Origin: Candidatus Leptofilum proximum
GTDB lineage: Bacteria > Chloroflexota > Anaerolineae > Promineifilales > Promineifilaceae
Direction: 5' to 3'
DNA length: 64,000 bases
Assembly: GCA_016710325.1 (NCBI GenBank)
Contig: JADJXK010000002.1
Span: forward strand, 4,154,001-4,218,000
A model generated the notes under the pieces. That model did no database searches. It was not told where the DNA came from and saw only the letters and a list, made by a program, of their open reading frames with translations. Positions 34,448-43,947 of the stretch are shown here, one piece after another. Each line of letters starts with the position of its first letter. The stretch's first letter is position 1. A program made the translations under genes and the position numbers.

Positions 34448-36739
34448 TTACGCAGATACACCCGCCTCTGCTGACTCGGCTGCTAACAACCATAAACTGA
34501 AAGTGGTTCCCTTGCCCGGCAATCCCTCACTCATTACCTCAACCTGCCCGTGGTGCCTGTTTACAATCTCCTGGACGATGGCCAGGCCCAGGCCGGTGCC
34601 CGGCGCGCCGGATTTGCGCCCTACCGCGCCGCGGAAGAACCGCTCGAAGAGGTGGTGCTGTTCGTCAGGTGGGATGCCTGGACCCGTATCATGCACGCTG
34701 ACGCCTACCCAGCGCTGCCCGTCTCGTTGACTTACTTCGGTTCTTACCTCTACATGACCGCCAGCGGGTGTGTAGTTGAAGGCATTGGTCAGCAAGATGC
34801 TCAACGCCTGCTCCCACAATACGACATCGACTTCAACCAATGGCAGCTCCGGCTCGCCGCTGAATGACAGCGTTAAATCCCCACTTTGCGCCAGCGCGGC
34901 GCGGTCACGGACAAATTGAGAAACCAGCTCGTTCAGATCAGCACGGGTTGGCTTCCAATCCACACGTGCCTGATCGAGTCGTGAGAGGAACAGCAAACTT
35001 TCGATGATTTGTTCAAGGCGCGTGGTTTCGCGGGCCATAACGGCCAAGTGTCCCTCCCACCTGTCTGGCCGTGCTGCCAGCAGGTGCTGGCGCAGTTTCA
35101 GATTGGTAACCGGGGTGCGCAGCTCATGCGACACATTCGAAACAAATTCGTCTTTCACCCGGCTGAGTACCCGCAGCCCCTCGTTGGCCGCCTCAAGCTG
35201 CAAGGTGCGTTCACGCAATGTTTCTTCAATCCGCTTGCGCTCAAGAATCTGTTGCTGTAAATCCATTGTGCGCTCTTCAACACGGGTTTCCAGCTCCTCG
35301 GCGTGGCGTTGTGTTTGTTGGTGCAAACGGGCATTCTCAATGGCAATGGCTGCCTGGTTGGCAAAAACGGCCGCTAACCTGATATCGTCCTCGGTGAACG
35401 GCCGTACTTCGAATCGGTCCAAGGCAATGATGCCAATCACAGAATCCTTGGCTAATACGGGCACCCCCAGCCAGGTGTAGATATAGTGGAACGGTTCTGT
35501 GGCTTCCTTTATCTGAAAACGCGGATACTCCTGGTTGACATCGGCCAGGTGCAGCGGCGCTTTTTCCGCTACCACGTGATACGTTGGCAGCTCAGGGTTC
35601 AGGGAAAACCTGAAACCCAGCACGTCCCCTGGTTGGCGAAACCCGTGGTAGGCAGAAATCACCACCTGATCTCCTTCCATTGCCAGGAAGGAGGCGCTGT
35701 CGTAATCAATCGCCTGGCCCAGTTGTTGCAGTATCAGTTCGAGCACCTGGTCCAGGTCGAGGGTGGAATTAAGAACGGCCGCTGCCTCAACCAACGTCTC
35801 CGCGATCCGTCGTCGCTGCTGCTCTGCTTCTTCAGCCCGCTTACGCTCTTCGCGGGTGCGCATTGCCGTGATGCCAAACGCCATATCAGTTGCCAGTTCC
35901 ATAAACAGGCAGTTTTCTTCTTCCGTAAAAGCATCCGCCTCTGCGGCGTAGACGGTTAACGCGCCAATTGTCTCTTGTTCGCTGGTGACCAGGGGAAAGA
36001 CCGCAGCCGAGGCATAGCCATCCTTTAACGCATAACCCGCCTGGGCTACGGTTCGGGTTGTTTTTGCGCCATCATGCTCAACCAGGTCAACACATGCTTG
36101 CAGGTAATCGCTGTGTGTCACAATGGTTTGACAGACTTCTTCCAAGAGCTCTGTTTCCTCAGTGGCGTGCACGACAATCCGGTTGCTCTCACTCAGCGTT
36201 CGATAGGCGCGATTCACTCTGCCTAACGCCGCCTCCGCCGCTCTCCGCTCGGCGACCTCAGCCTGCAGCTCTTTGTTCACCTGAGCAAGCTGCGCGGTGC
36301 GTTCTGCCACGCGCTGTTCAAGCGTTTCATTTGCTTCTTGCAGTTCAAGGGTTAGACGTCGCAGGCGCAGTTGGGTGGTAACACGCGCCAACACCTCCTC
36401 CGTCTCGAAAGGTTTGGTGATATAATCCGTTGCTCCCAGCTGGAATCCCTGAATTTTGTCCTCGACCTTCTCCAAAATAGTCATAAATATGACCGGTATG
36501 CGTTCGGTCGCTTTATCTGCTTTCAGTCGGCGGCATACCTCAAACCCATCGATTCCGGGCAGAACAACGTCTAACAAGATCAGAGCCGGCCGGGCCCGCT
36601 GTGCGATTTCAACGGCCGCTTCGCCATCCCGTGCCGCCAACACCTCGAATCCATGGCCCTCCAGTAACTCCGACAATACTTCTAGACTCGACGGCTGGTC
36701 ATCCACTATCAGGATGGTGTACTCCGATGCTGTGTTCAT
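34448..36739 (-). CDS. Response-regulator/GAF/histidine kinase protein
   Basis: 763 residues from the ATG at 36737-36739 (GGGAGA 6 bases before; overlaps the upstream stop as ATGA). Order: receiver domain (IVDDQP, phospho-acceptor Asp57 in LILLDVVLPG, TKPF), coiled coil (LELQEANETLEQRVAERTAQL), GAF domain (about 190-285), second GAF (about 310-460), second coiled coil, then HisKA with His538 in VSHELRTPVTN and HATPase with LLTNAFNYTPAGG, DTGPGIPPDEQ and GTGLGLAIV. It is cytoplasmic: no membrane segment is visible. The receiver-first order suggests it is itself controlled by a phosphate donor, most simply the co-translated hybrid kinase upstream. Confidence 0.93.
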   Translation of the reverse strand: MNTASEYTILIVDDQPSSLEVLSELLEGHGFEVLAARDGEAAVEIAQRARPALILLDVVLPGIDGFEVCRRLKADKATERIPVIFMTILEKVEDKIQGFQLGATDYITKPFETEEVLARVTTQLRLRRLTLELQEANETLEQRVAERTAQLAQVNKELQAEVAERRAAEAALGRVNRAYRTLSESNRIVVHATEETELLEEVCQTIVTHSDYLQACVDLVEHDGAKTTRTVAQAGYALKDGYASAAVFPLVTSEQETIGALTVYAAEADAFTEEENCLFMELATDMAFGITAMRTREERKRAEEAEQQRRRIAETLVEAAAVLNSTLDLDQVLELILQQLGQAIDYDSASFLAMEGDQVVISAYHGFRQPGDVLGFRFSLNPELPTYHVVAEKAPLHLADVNQEYPRFQIKEATEPFHYIYTWLGVPVLAKDSVIGIIALDRFEVRPFTEDDIRLAAVFANQAAIAIENARLHQQTQRHAEELETRVEERTMDLQQQILERKRIEETLRERTLQLEAANEGLRVLSRVKDEFVSNVSHELRTPVTNLKLRQHLLAARPDRWEGHLAVMARETTRLEQIIESLLFLSRLDQARVDWKPTRADLNELVSQFVRDRAALAQSGDLTLSFSGEPELPLVEVDVVLWEQALSILLTNAFNYTPAGGHVEVRTEVSQRDGQRWVGVSVHDTGPGIPPDEQHHLFERFFRGAVGRKSGAPGTGLGLAIVQEIVNRHHGQVEVMSEGLPGKGTTFSLWLLAAESAEAGVSA

Positions 36740-39700
36740 TGCTTCTCTCCCATACACCCTTTGATTAGCCTCAAAATTTCTTGTCGCTCAAACCCCTGGG
36801 CCAGATCATGCAGTGACCTGGCAAAAGCGGTATAACGCGCATCCACTGTTTCCAGATGCGCGGCGCGATCTCGAATACCACGCATATTTCCCCGCAGCGC
36901 CAGCTCTAGCAGCTGTTCCAGTTCCTCCTGAGGTGGCGCTGTGATGTCTGTCATATCATAGGTTGTTGTCTCGCCTGGTGAATCCGTGTCCTCAACCTCT
37001 GCGTAGGTCCATTCCAAATGCAGGAACTTCTCAAGCAGCGCTGCCAGTTGGGGCCACTTTATCGGTTTGAGTAAAAAAGCGTCATACCCTCCTGCTAAAC
37101 TTGCCTCCTGTTCTTCGTCCAAAACGCTGGCCGAGACAGAAATAATGGGGACATCTGCCAGCGCGGGTAGCGGCCGTATCTGCTGAACGGCCGTTAATCC
37201 ATCCATCACCGGCATCCGCCGGTCCATCAATATAACATCAGGCATTGCCGCCTGGGCCACCTCGATGGCCTGCTGTCCATTCCGGGCTTCGATGACCTCA
37301 AATCCCAACGGAACCAACAGATCGGCCAGCACGGCCCGATTTGAAGCGATGTCATCCACTACAAGCACAGTGCGGCGGGGGCCATGATAACCCACATACT
37401 TCCGTTCTACAGCGTCGCTGAGTTTGGCCGACATGTCCGTCACCGGAAGGGCGATCTCGAACCAAAAACGGCTGCCTTCTCCCGGCGTACTTTCCACAAA
37501 TAAATCACTGCCCATTAACTGCACCAGCTGGCGACTGATGGCCAAACCCAGACCTGATCCTTCGGCGTGGCGAGACGTCTCTCCTACCTGTTCAAAGGGC
37601 TGGAATATCTTTTCCAACTGGTCCATTGCAATCCCGATGCCGGTGTCTTCCACTTCAAAACGCAGCAGATTGTGAGGAACAGGATGCCCGGCGGTTGTGT
37701 CCGGTGTGTCTAAACGAGTGACACGCAGCGTCACCTGGCCTGCATCGGTGAACTTCACTGCGTTGCTCAAGAGATTGAGCAACACCTGGCGCAGCCGTAT
37801 TTCATCAGCCCGAATCCACTCCGGCATGGGGCCGTGCGTCTCACAGGTAAAGTGCAGCGTTTTCTCTCCAGCGCGAGAGTAAAGAATCTCTACGATAGTT
37901 TCCAGGAAAGTGGCGAAGTGGACCGTGCCTGGTGTAAGCGTCATTCGGCCAGCCTCAACTTTAGCTGTATCCAGAATGTCGTTGATGAGGGTCAGCAGAT
38001 GCGAGCCACTATGTTGGATCGTCGTTAAAGCGCGGATGTCTTCGGGTTCCAGGAGCCGCCGCTGGAGGATTTGGGCGTAACCCAGAATGGCGTTGAGGGG
38101 GGTGCGCAGCTCGTGGCTCATGTTGGCCAGGAAAGCGCTTTTAGCCTGGTTGGCCGCTTCAGCCTGCTCCTTGGCGATTTGTAATTCATGCGTCCGCTCG
38201 GTCACTTGCAGCTCAAGTTCTACCGTTTGCCGACGCAGGCTGCTCACGCGGTAGCTGTATCCGGCGGTGAGCAGACCCACGATTGCCAGTACGGCCGTAC
38301 CTCTAAACCACCACGTCTGCCACCAGGGCGGCGTGATGGTGATGATGAGTGACGTCCCTACTTCGTTCCAGACGCCGTCTTCATTGGCTGCCTGCACCCA
38401 AAAAACGTAATTATCTGGCGGTAAGCTGGTATAGGTGGCAAAGCGGCGTCTGGCATCCACCTCGTTCCACTCATCGTCAAACCCTTCCAGTTTGTAGCGA
38501 TACCGATTCTCTTCGGGAGCAGCATAGCTGAGCGCTGCAAACGCAAAAGAAAAAACATCCTGATCGTAGTTCAGAATAACTTCTTCCGTATCCCAGATGG
38601 GCCTTTGCAGAACAGAATCTTCACCAACAGCGACAGGTTGATTAAAAAGTTGAAAGTCGGTCAGGATAACTGGAGGAAGGTAGGGGTTGTTGGTAATCTG
38701 TTCGGGAGAAAAAGCGTTCAGGCCGTTAATCCCGCCAAAAAACACCTCGCCACTCTCGCTTTGGAAAAAAGCATTTTGGTTGAATTCGTCACTTTGCAGG
38801 CCATCAAAGACATTATAGTTGTGGAATGTTTCAGCGCGGGGATCAAATTTGGACACCCCTTTATTGGTTGAAACCCACAAATTGCCCGAAGCATCTTCTA
38901 CAATGGCGTAAATAACACTGTTGGGCAGGCCGTCTTTTTCCGTGTAATGGCTAAAGGTTTCAGTCTCGCGGTCAAACTTATCCAGCCCACTGCCCCCGCC
39001 TACCCACAGGTAGCCTGCCCGGTCTTCATGAACGACATAGATTTCACCTCGGCTCAGACTTTGTGGATTCTCGGGATTATGCCGGTAGTTCACAAACTGC
39101 TCTGTCTTAGGGTCAAAGCGAGTCAGCCCTTCTATCCAACTGGTCAGCCATAAAAATCCAAATTGATCTTCATAAATGCCTCGGACTGTCCCTGGCTTGA
39201 CATTATTTGGAGCGCCGGAATCAGCGAGGTAGTGCTGAAACGTTCCAGTCTGGCGGTCAAAGCGGTTAAGCCCCCCTCCATCCGTGCCAATCCATAAAGT
39301 ACCCGCGCTGTCCTCATAAATAGCTAGAATGATGTCACTGGCGATGCTGTTCGGCTCGTCCGGGTTATGAAGATATCGTTGAAATTGTTCCGTTTCCCGG
39401 TCAAAGGTGTGGAGACCTCCAGCAAATGTGCCAACCCATAACGTACCGGCGCTATCTTCATAGATTGCGCTGACCGACCAGCTTTCGTTAAGGGCGTAAG
39501 GATTTTCCGCATCCGGTAAGTAGCGGGTTACTTGATTGTTGGCCCGGTCAAAGCGGTTGAGTGCCCCATCATCGCCGCCCACCCACAGGATGCCGTCTTT
39601 ATCTTCAAAAATGGAATAGATATAACTGGTGCTCAAGCTGTTTGGGTTGTCTGGCAAGTTTCTGTAATGCGTAAACTGTATTCTCCCCAGATCAAGTTTA

Positions 39701-40773
39701 TTGATTCCTCCGCCATTGGTTCCCAGCCAAAGGACACCGCCACCGTCTTCATAGATGGTATTAAGATTGTCATCAGACAAAGCATAAGGATTGGTTGGGT
39801 CTTTCTGGTAGCGAATAAATTGCCCGGTCCCGGGATCAAACAGGTTTAGTCCTTTCGCGGTAGCCACCCAATATGTACCTCTGCGGTCCTGGTAAACCTG
39901 GCGGGCATTATTATCGCTGATGCTGTATGGATCATCTGGGTCATACAGAAAATGGGTAAATTGCCCGCTGTCACGATCCAGCAGATTAAGCCCGCCCCCT
40001 TCGGTGGAAATCCACAAGTTACCGGCTTCATCTTCGTATACATACATGACTTCGCCAGGGCCAATGGTGGTGGCGTCCTCAGGATCATGGCGGAAATAGG
40101 TAAACTGGCTCGTTTCCTGGTTAAAGCTGACCAGACCATCTTCGTCATTGCTCAACCAAATGATGCCAGTTTTGTCTTGATAAACTGCCTTGATGTTTTG
40201 CCCGGTGGCAAGATTAGTTTGTTCAGGCGGGACAAACTGATAGTGGGCGAAGGTTTCGCTCTTAGGGTCAAATTGGGTCAACCAACCTTCATCCATGTAC
40301 AGCCATAAGAAACCAGCCTCGTCCTGCCCAATGGTCCAAACCCTGTTGTTTTTCAGGCTGTTGGGGTTGTCAGGGTCATGCCTATAGCGGGTAAAGGTAT
40401 CGGTGTCTGGATCATACTTGTTCAGCCCGCCTGCCTCAGTGCCAATCCAGAGAATTCCCGAAGGATCTTCCACCACAGCCCTGATCCGGTTGTCACCCAG
40501 GCTGTTGGGGTCATTGAGATCATGACGGTACACGACAAAGTTATAACCGTCATACCGGTTGAGGCCATCTTGCGTGCCAAACCACATGAAGCCGCGGCTG
40601 TCCTGAAGGATAGAATTTACGGTCGTTTGGGACAGCCCATCTTCAAGGGAGAGGTGGGTAAATTTGAAGTCTGGCGTGATAGGGGGGAGAGCTTCATCCT
40701 GAGCATGCGTGTTGAGTATGGGACCGAAAAGCAGTACAACAAGCAGAGTAAGAACCTGCGGAATGGTTTTCAT
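36736..40773 (-). CDS. Hybrid two-component sensor with periplasmic reg_prop propellers
   Basis: 1345 residues from MKTIPQVLTLLVVLLFG (ATG at 40771-40773), which starts a signal peptide; the open frame extends to 40899 but would include the promoter. About 14 reg_prop repeats (DSRGFMWFGTQDGLNRYDG and variants) fill residues 30-710. Then a Y_Y_Y domain (ENRYRYKLEGFDDEW ... PPDNYVFWVQAAN) and one transmembrane helix (AVLAIVGLLTAGYSY). HisKA follows with His887 (MSHELRTPLNAI), HATPase (NLLSNAVKF, DTGIGIA, GSGLGLAIS), a receiver with Asp1184 (ILMDRRMPVMDG) and a short helical tail. The architecture matches Bacteroidetes-type sensors of polysaccharide breakdown products. No AraC output domain, so output passes to partners such as the co-translated kinase. 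Confidence 0.94.
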   Translation of the reverse strand: MKTIPQVLTLLVVLLFGPILNTHAQDEALPPITPDFKFTHLSLEDGLSQTTVNSILQDSRGFMWFGTQDGLNRYDGYNFVVYRHDLNDPNSLGDNRIRAVVEDPSGILWIGTEAGGLNKYDPDTDTFTRYRHDPDNPNSLKNNRVWTIGQDEAGFLWLYMDEGWLTQFDPKSETFAHYQFVPPEQTNLATGQNIKAVYQDKTGIIWLSNDEDGLVSFNQETSQFTYFRHDPEDATTIGPGEVMYVYEDEAGNLWISTEGGGLNLLDRDSGQFTHFLYDPDDPYSISDNNARQVYQDRRGTYWVATAKGLNLFDPGTGQFIRYQKDPTNPYALSDDNLNTIYEDGGGVLWLGTNGGGINKLDLGRIQFTHYRNLPDNPNSLSTSYIYSIFEDKDGILWVGGDDGALNRFDRANNQVTRYLPDAENPYALNESWSVSAIYEDSAGTLWVGTFAGGLHTFDRETEQFQRYLHNPDEPNSIASDIILAIYEDSAGTLWIGTDGGGLNRFDRQTGTFQHYLADSGAPNNVKPGTVRGIYEDQFGFLWLTSWIEGLTRFDPKTEQFVNYRHNPENPQSLSRGEIYVVHEDRAGYLWVGGGSGLDKFDRETETFSHYTEKDGLPNSVIYAIVEDASGNLWVSTNKGVSKFDPRAETFHNYNVFDGLQSDEFNQNAFFQSESGEVFFGGINGLNAFSPEQITNNPYLPPVILTDFQLFNQPVAVGEDSVLQRPIWDTEEVILNYDQDVFSFAFAALSYAAPEENRYRYKLEGFDDEWNEVDARRRFATYTSLPPDNYVFWVQAANEDGVWNEVGTSLIITITPPWWQTWWFRGTAVLAIVGLLTAGYSYRVSSLRRQTVELELQVTERTHELQIAKEQAEAANQAKSAFLANMSHELRTPLNAILGYAQILQRRLLEPEDIRALTTIQHSGSHLLTLINDILDTAKVEAGRMTLTPGTVHFATFLETIVEILYSRAGEKTLHFTCETHGPMPEWIRADEIRLRQVLLNLLSNAVKFTDAGQVTLRVTRLDTPDTTAGHPVPHNLLRFEVEDTGIGIAMDQLEKIFQPFEQVGETSRHAEGSGLGLAISRQLVQLMGSDLFVESTPGEGSRFWFEIALPVTDMSAKLSDAVERKYVGYHGPRRTVLVVDDIASNRAVLADLLVPLGFEVIEARNGQQAIEVAQAAMPDVILMDRRMPVMDGLTAVQQIRPLPALADVPIISVSASVLDEEQEASLAGGYDAFLLKPIKWPQLAALLEKFLHLEWTYAEVEDTDSPGETTTYDMTDITAPPQEELEQLLELALRGNMRGIRDRAAHLETVDARYTAFARSLHDLAQGFERQEILRLIKGCMGEKQ

Positions 40774-41074
40774 TTCTCTTGTCCGGCTTTCGTGGGTTAT
40801 GGAGTCGAAAGCGCAGTTTCCCACTTGCCAAGTTGTCGCACCAGGCGGTGACCAACTTCTTGGCACCTCACATCCTCTAATCCTGTTCTCATTATACACC
40901 AGGAGCTGCCAGTTTAAGCTTAAAAGATGAAGGTTCTTTAGGAACTCAAGGGTCGTCCAGCCCGGCCAAATCCACGCGGGCAGTGCCGTCTGTCTGAAGG
41001 CCAGGCATGTGCCCGGCGGAAGCAGGATTTTTGAGTAAAGGGATGCCGGTGGGAAACGGCCGAATCTCCCAACC
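40774..41074. other. Spacer upstream of the sensor operon
   Basis: Apart from the -10 box at 40891-40896 and an imperfect inverted repeat TGCCAAGTTG / CAACTTCTTGGCA near 40827-40865, nothing is recognised. The open frame at 40938-41285 is a shadow of the TPR gene. Confidence 0.5.
40891..40896 (-). promoter_or_regulatory. -10 box for the hybrid sensor operon
   Basis: TATAAT on the minus strand, with a weak -35 region 17-18 bases upstream. The predicted start is about 110 bases before the chosen ATG at 40773, which argues against the longer open frame. Confidence 0.45.
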
Positions 41075-41566
41075 CTAATTCATCCTGGCTAATAAAGCGG
41101 TTAGTGCCCAGTGGGCAGGCAGGTAGAACGGCTCTTCGGCCAGGGCTTGCTGGTAGTGCTGCATCGCGGTCTGGTACTGGCCCAGGCTCTGGTAAGCCCG
41201 GCCCAAATTCATGTAGGGAAACTGGCGCGTCTCGTAGCGTGGGGCGATGGTGGCTTTTTGCAGCCAGGGAATGGCCTCTTCCCACTTCTCCTGGTCAATC
41301 AGGTAAGCGCCGATGTCGTTGTACGGGTTGCCGTAGGTGGGGTCTGTCTCGATGGCCTGCTGGCACATGGCAATCGCCTCGTCGCTGCGGCCCATCAGGC
41401 TGTAGGTCCAGCCAAGGAAGGTGTAAGCTTCGGCCGTGGGGTAGGTGTTGATGGAGCGCTTGTACAGCACAATGGCATCGCCAAACTCGCCGTCGATCTG
41501 TTTGCGATACGCCTGGTCAAACAAGACCATGGCTTTTTCGCGGGTGATTTCTTCGTCGCTGGCCAT
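41075..41566 (-). CDS. TPR-repeat protein
   Basis: 163 residues with three or four tetratricopeptide repeats: DQAYRKQIDGEFGDAIVLYKRSINTYP, AYTFLGWTYSLMGRSDEAIAMCQQAIETDP, NPYNDIGAYLIDQEKWEEAIPWLQKATI and FPYMNLGRAYQSLGQYQTAMQHYQQALAEEP. No signal peptide, so it is probably a cytoplasmic protein-protein adaptor. It follows the HAD gene on the same strand, separated by the AATTACCC-word repeat. Partner unknown. Confidence 0.88.
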   Translation of the reverse strand: MASDEEITREKAMVLFDQAYRKQIDGEFGDAIVLYKRSINTYPTAEAYTFLGWTYSLMGRSDEAIAMCQQAIETDPTYGNPYNDIGAYLIDQEKWEEAIPWLQKATIAPRYETRQFPYMNLGRAYQSLGQYQTAMQHYQQALAEEPFYLPAHWALTALLARMN

Positions 41567-41580
41567 AATGGGTAGTATAA

Positions 41581-41641
41581 CAAATTACTCAATTACTTAA
41601 TTACCCAATTACGCTTTGTAATTGAGTAATTGGGTAATTAC
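41581..41641. repeat. AATTAC(T/C)CAATTAC word repeat, imperfect hairpin
   Basis: Tandem AATTAC words at 41583-41612 are followed, after GCTTT, by GTAATTGAGTAATTGGGTAATTAC-type complementary words. Same family as 31754-31797. Confidence 0.7.
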
Positions 41642-42378
41642 CAGGATGCCAGCAGCGGCAGCAGCTCGCCCAGGCTGCTAATCTGGCCGTCTGGCTTGAG
41701 GCCATCCGGCAGGTGGAAGCGCTGGCTGGAGGGGAAGTAGATGGTGCGCAGCCCGGCGGCGCGCCCGCCTACCACATCGCTGGCTGGATCATCGCCCACG
41801 TACACGGCCGTTTCTGCCCGCATCCCCAACGCATCCAGCACGTGTAAAAACGGATCGGCGTTGGGCTTCCATTTGTTCACATCGGCCGAAAACACGGTAG
41901 CATCGAACTGGTCCAGCAGGCCAAAGCGGGCCATGTCGGCCTGGTGCATCGTGCCGGGGAACATCGTGTTGGAGACCAATCCCACTTTGTAGCCCGCAGC
42001 TTTAACGGCCGTTACCGCCGCCACCGCCCCCTCGATCACCAACGCCTGCTGCTGGATCGCTTCGCCATACGCCTGCGCCGCCGCCAGCAGATCGCCCTCG
42101 GTAAAGTGATTGATGCCTACCTCGGCCCAGGCGGCGGCCAGCAGCCCGTGGACCTGTAAATTGGCCTCCCGCTGCGTGGCGGCGCGCCACATGCGGGGCA
42201 AGTGGCTGAACCCGGCCTGGCAAAACAGTTCAAAAGGGGGGAGGGAACGGCCGTTCCCTGCCAATGCCCCATAAGCCGCCAAAAAACCCGGCGTTTCCAG
42301 CTCCGGCCAGGTGGCATACGTCCCGGCATACTCAATAAGCGTGCCACCCAAATCAAAAACCACAGTCTCAACAGCCAA
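41638..42378 (-). CDS. HAD-superfamily hydrolase with DxGGT motif
   Basis: 246 residues from a TTG at 42376-42378, chosen because AAAGGAG lies 6 bases before it; the open frame begins at another TTG (42426). Motif I is FDLGGTL (Asp9), motif II VSNTMFPG, motif III Lys in ADVNKWKPNADPF, and motif IV VYVGDDPASDVVGGRAAG, so the Rossmann core and helical cap are complete. The second motif-I Asp, the general acid in most phosphatases, is Gly, as in a subset of HAD proteins. Probable small-molecule phosphatase, substrate unknown. Divergent from the GntR regulator at 42600. Confidence 0.88.
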   Translation of the reverse strand: MAVETVVFDLGGTLIEYAGTYATWPELETPGFLAAYGALAGNGRSLPPFELFCQAGFSHLPRMWRAATQREANLQVHGLLAAAWAEVGINHFTEGDLLAAAQAYGEAIQQQALVIEGAVAAVTAVKAAGYKVGLVSNTMFPGTMHQADMARFGLLDQFDATVFSADVNKWKPNADPFLHVLDALGMRAETAVYVGDDPASDVVGGRAAGLRTIYFPSSQRFHLPDGLKPDGQISSLGELLPLLASW

Positions 42379-42445
42379 AACAAACTCCTTTGGGAATCTC
42401 TCCACGCCAAAGGGTAAGTTTAGCAAAAGTCGGGGTTTTTCGGTA

Positions 42446-42474
42446 TTGAAATTGCCTGTTCAATATGGTAATAT
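42446..42474 (+). promoter_or_regulatory. Sigma-70-like promoter for the GntR gene
   Basis: TTGAAA (42446-42451), a 17-base spacer, then TAATAT (42469-42474). The leader to the ATG at 42600 would be about 118 bases and includes an AT-rich stretch suitable for operator binding. Confidence 0.5.
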
Positions 42475-42599
42475 GCTCAAACATCTAATTAATTTGATTT
42501 ATTGGATCATTTGGATGATAAAGCTGTGTTTCCCACGCAATTCAGCAGCAGATCTCCCGCCCGGCGGCACTCGTTTGGCTGGTTACGGCCGTTTCCCCC

Positions 42600-43292
42600 A
42601 TGCACCTCAATAAACTAGACTCCACCTTCCTGCGTTACCTGGTAGACAGCAAGGTCGCCCCCGGTGAACGACTGCCCACCCTCAACCAGATTGGCAAAGA
42701 GCTTGGCGTTAGCGTCGGCAAGCTGCGCGAGCAGCTGGAGATTGCCCGCGGCTTGGGGCTGGTTTCCGTGCGGCCGCGTGTGGGCATTGTGCGGGAACCG
42801 TTTGATTTTTCCCAGGCGGTGTTGGCAGGGGTGCTCTTTGGTCTGGGCACCGGCGAGGCGCAGTTTAAGCAGTTCAGCGATTTGCGGCAGGCGATTGAGA
42901 TCGATTTTTGGGAAACGGCCGTACGTGGTCTGACCCCTGAAGACAAAGCGTATTTGCAGCTGCTGGTGGCAAAGGCCTGGGCCAAACTAAAAGGCAACCC
43001 CATTCACGTCCCCAACGAAGAACATCGCCAGCTGCACCTGGCTATCTTTTGTCGCCTGGAAAACCCGTTTGTCCAGGGCATGCTTGCCGCCTACTGGGAT
43101 GCCTACGAGGCTAGCGAGCTGACGCGCTTTTCGCCCTACGACTACTGGCTGGAGGTGTGGGAATACCACGAAAAGATCGTCGAAGCCATTGTGCGGGATG
43201 ATTATGCCGGGGGTTTAGAGTTGTTAAACGCCCATTTTGGCCTGCTGCCCGAACGGGCTGCCGGTGACAATGGATCGGGCCCCGGCCAGTGA
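42600..43292 (+). CDS. GntR-family transcriptional regulator with FCD-like domain
   Basis: 230 residues. The N-terminal winged helix reads LVDSKVAPGERLPTLNQIGKELGVSVGKLREQLEIARGLGLVSVRPRVGI. The C-terminal helical domain (about 80-220) contains HRQLHLAIFCRLENPFVQG and YHEKIVEAIVRDDYAGGLELLNAHFG, the spaced His and acidic residues of an FCD ligand-binding domain that uses a metal to hold carboxylic acids. No clear ribosome site before the ATG. It lies between the HAD gene and the CBS/2-oxoacid oxidoreductase block, so a carboxylate signal would be in keeping, but targets are unknown. Confidence 0.88.
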   Translation: MHLNKLDSTFLRYLVDSKVAPGERLPTLNQIGKELGVSVGKLREQLEIARGLGLVSVRPRVGIVREPFDFSQAVLAGVLFGLGTGEAQFKQFSDLRQAIEIDFWETAVRGLTPEDKAYLQLLVAKAWAKLKGNPIHVPNEEHRQLHLAIFCRLENPFVQGMLAAYWDAYEASELTRFSPYDYWLEVWEYHEKIVEAIVRDDYAGGLELLNAHFGLLPERAAGDNGSGPGQ

Positions 43293-43376
43293 CAAAAAAC
43301 ATTTCTTTAAGCATTTTGTTAATCGGGGCACGGTATGGTGGCCTAGGGGTGCCCAAGGTCAGAGGAGGTTTGACCG

Positions 43377-43844
43377 ATGAGTTTGAAAGAAGAGCTAATG
43401 AATGAGCAGGTGTCCCATCTCGATTTATCGGGATTTTGCGAGATTGCCAGCGGTACGGCCGTACGTCAGGCTCTCGCCGCCATGCGGCAAAACAAAACCA
43501 ACGTGTGCCTGATTACCACCAACAACACGCTGCAAGGCATCCTCACCGAGCGCGACGTGCTGACCAAAGTGGCCACCACGCCCGAACGGCTGGATGCACC
43601 CGTTGACGACATCATGACCGCCAATCCCATCACCGTCACCCCAGACAGTTCCGCCGCTGATGCCCTGTGGCTGATGGATGATAAGAAGTTTCGCAACCTG
43701 CCCGTGGTGAGCCAGGAAGGCCAAATCCTGGGCAATATGACCCACCAGGCGGTCATCAGCTACCTGGCCGCGCGCTACCCTGTCGAAGTGCTCAACCGCC
43801 CGCCGCGCCCAGGCCAGTTCCCGCAGAAGCAAGAAGGCGGGTGA
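43377..43844 (+). CDS. Stand-alone CBS-pair protein
   Basis: 155 residues, start supported by AGAGGAGG upstream of the ATG. It consists almost entirely of one CBS pair (TAVRQALAAMRQNKTNVCLITTNNTLQGILTERDVLTKVA and DDIMTANPITVTPDSSAADALWLMDDKKFRNLPVV), which usually binds AMP, ATP or S-adenosyl ligands. It stands just before korA, while the following korB-like subunit carries its own CBS pair. Together these suggest energy-charge control of the 2-oxoacid oxidoreductase; this link is inferred. Confidence 0.88.
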   Translation: MSLKEELMNEQVSHLDLSGFCEIASGTAVRQALAAMRQNKTNVCLITTNNTLQGILTERDVLTKVATTPERLDAPVDDIMTANPITVTPDSSAADALWLMDDKKFRNLPVVSQEGQILGNMTHQAVISYLAARYPVEVLNRPPRPGQFPQKQEGG

Positions 43845-43855
43845 TTTGGTTATCG

Positions 43856-43901
43856 GTGAACGGTAATCGGTTATCGGAAATAGTCACCGATTACCGTTCA
43901 C
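43856..43901. repeat. 16-bp inverted repeat of GGTAATCGGT words
   Basis: GTGAACGGTAATCGGT (43856-43871) pairs perfectly with 43886-43901; further TTACCGA words continue to 43931. Related to 25886-25930. Confidence 0.8.
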
Positions 43902-43947
43902 TGATTACCGACCACGGATTACGGATTACCGAAATTCAGGAGAAACC

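Noticed and set aside
36736..40899. Full-length open frame start at 40899 for the hybrid sensor
   Set aside because: The extra 42 residues have no ribosome site and overlap the TATAAT box; the downstream ATG begins a signal peptide.
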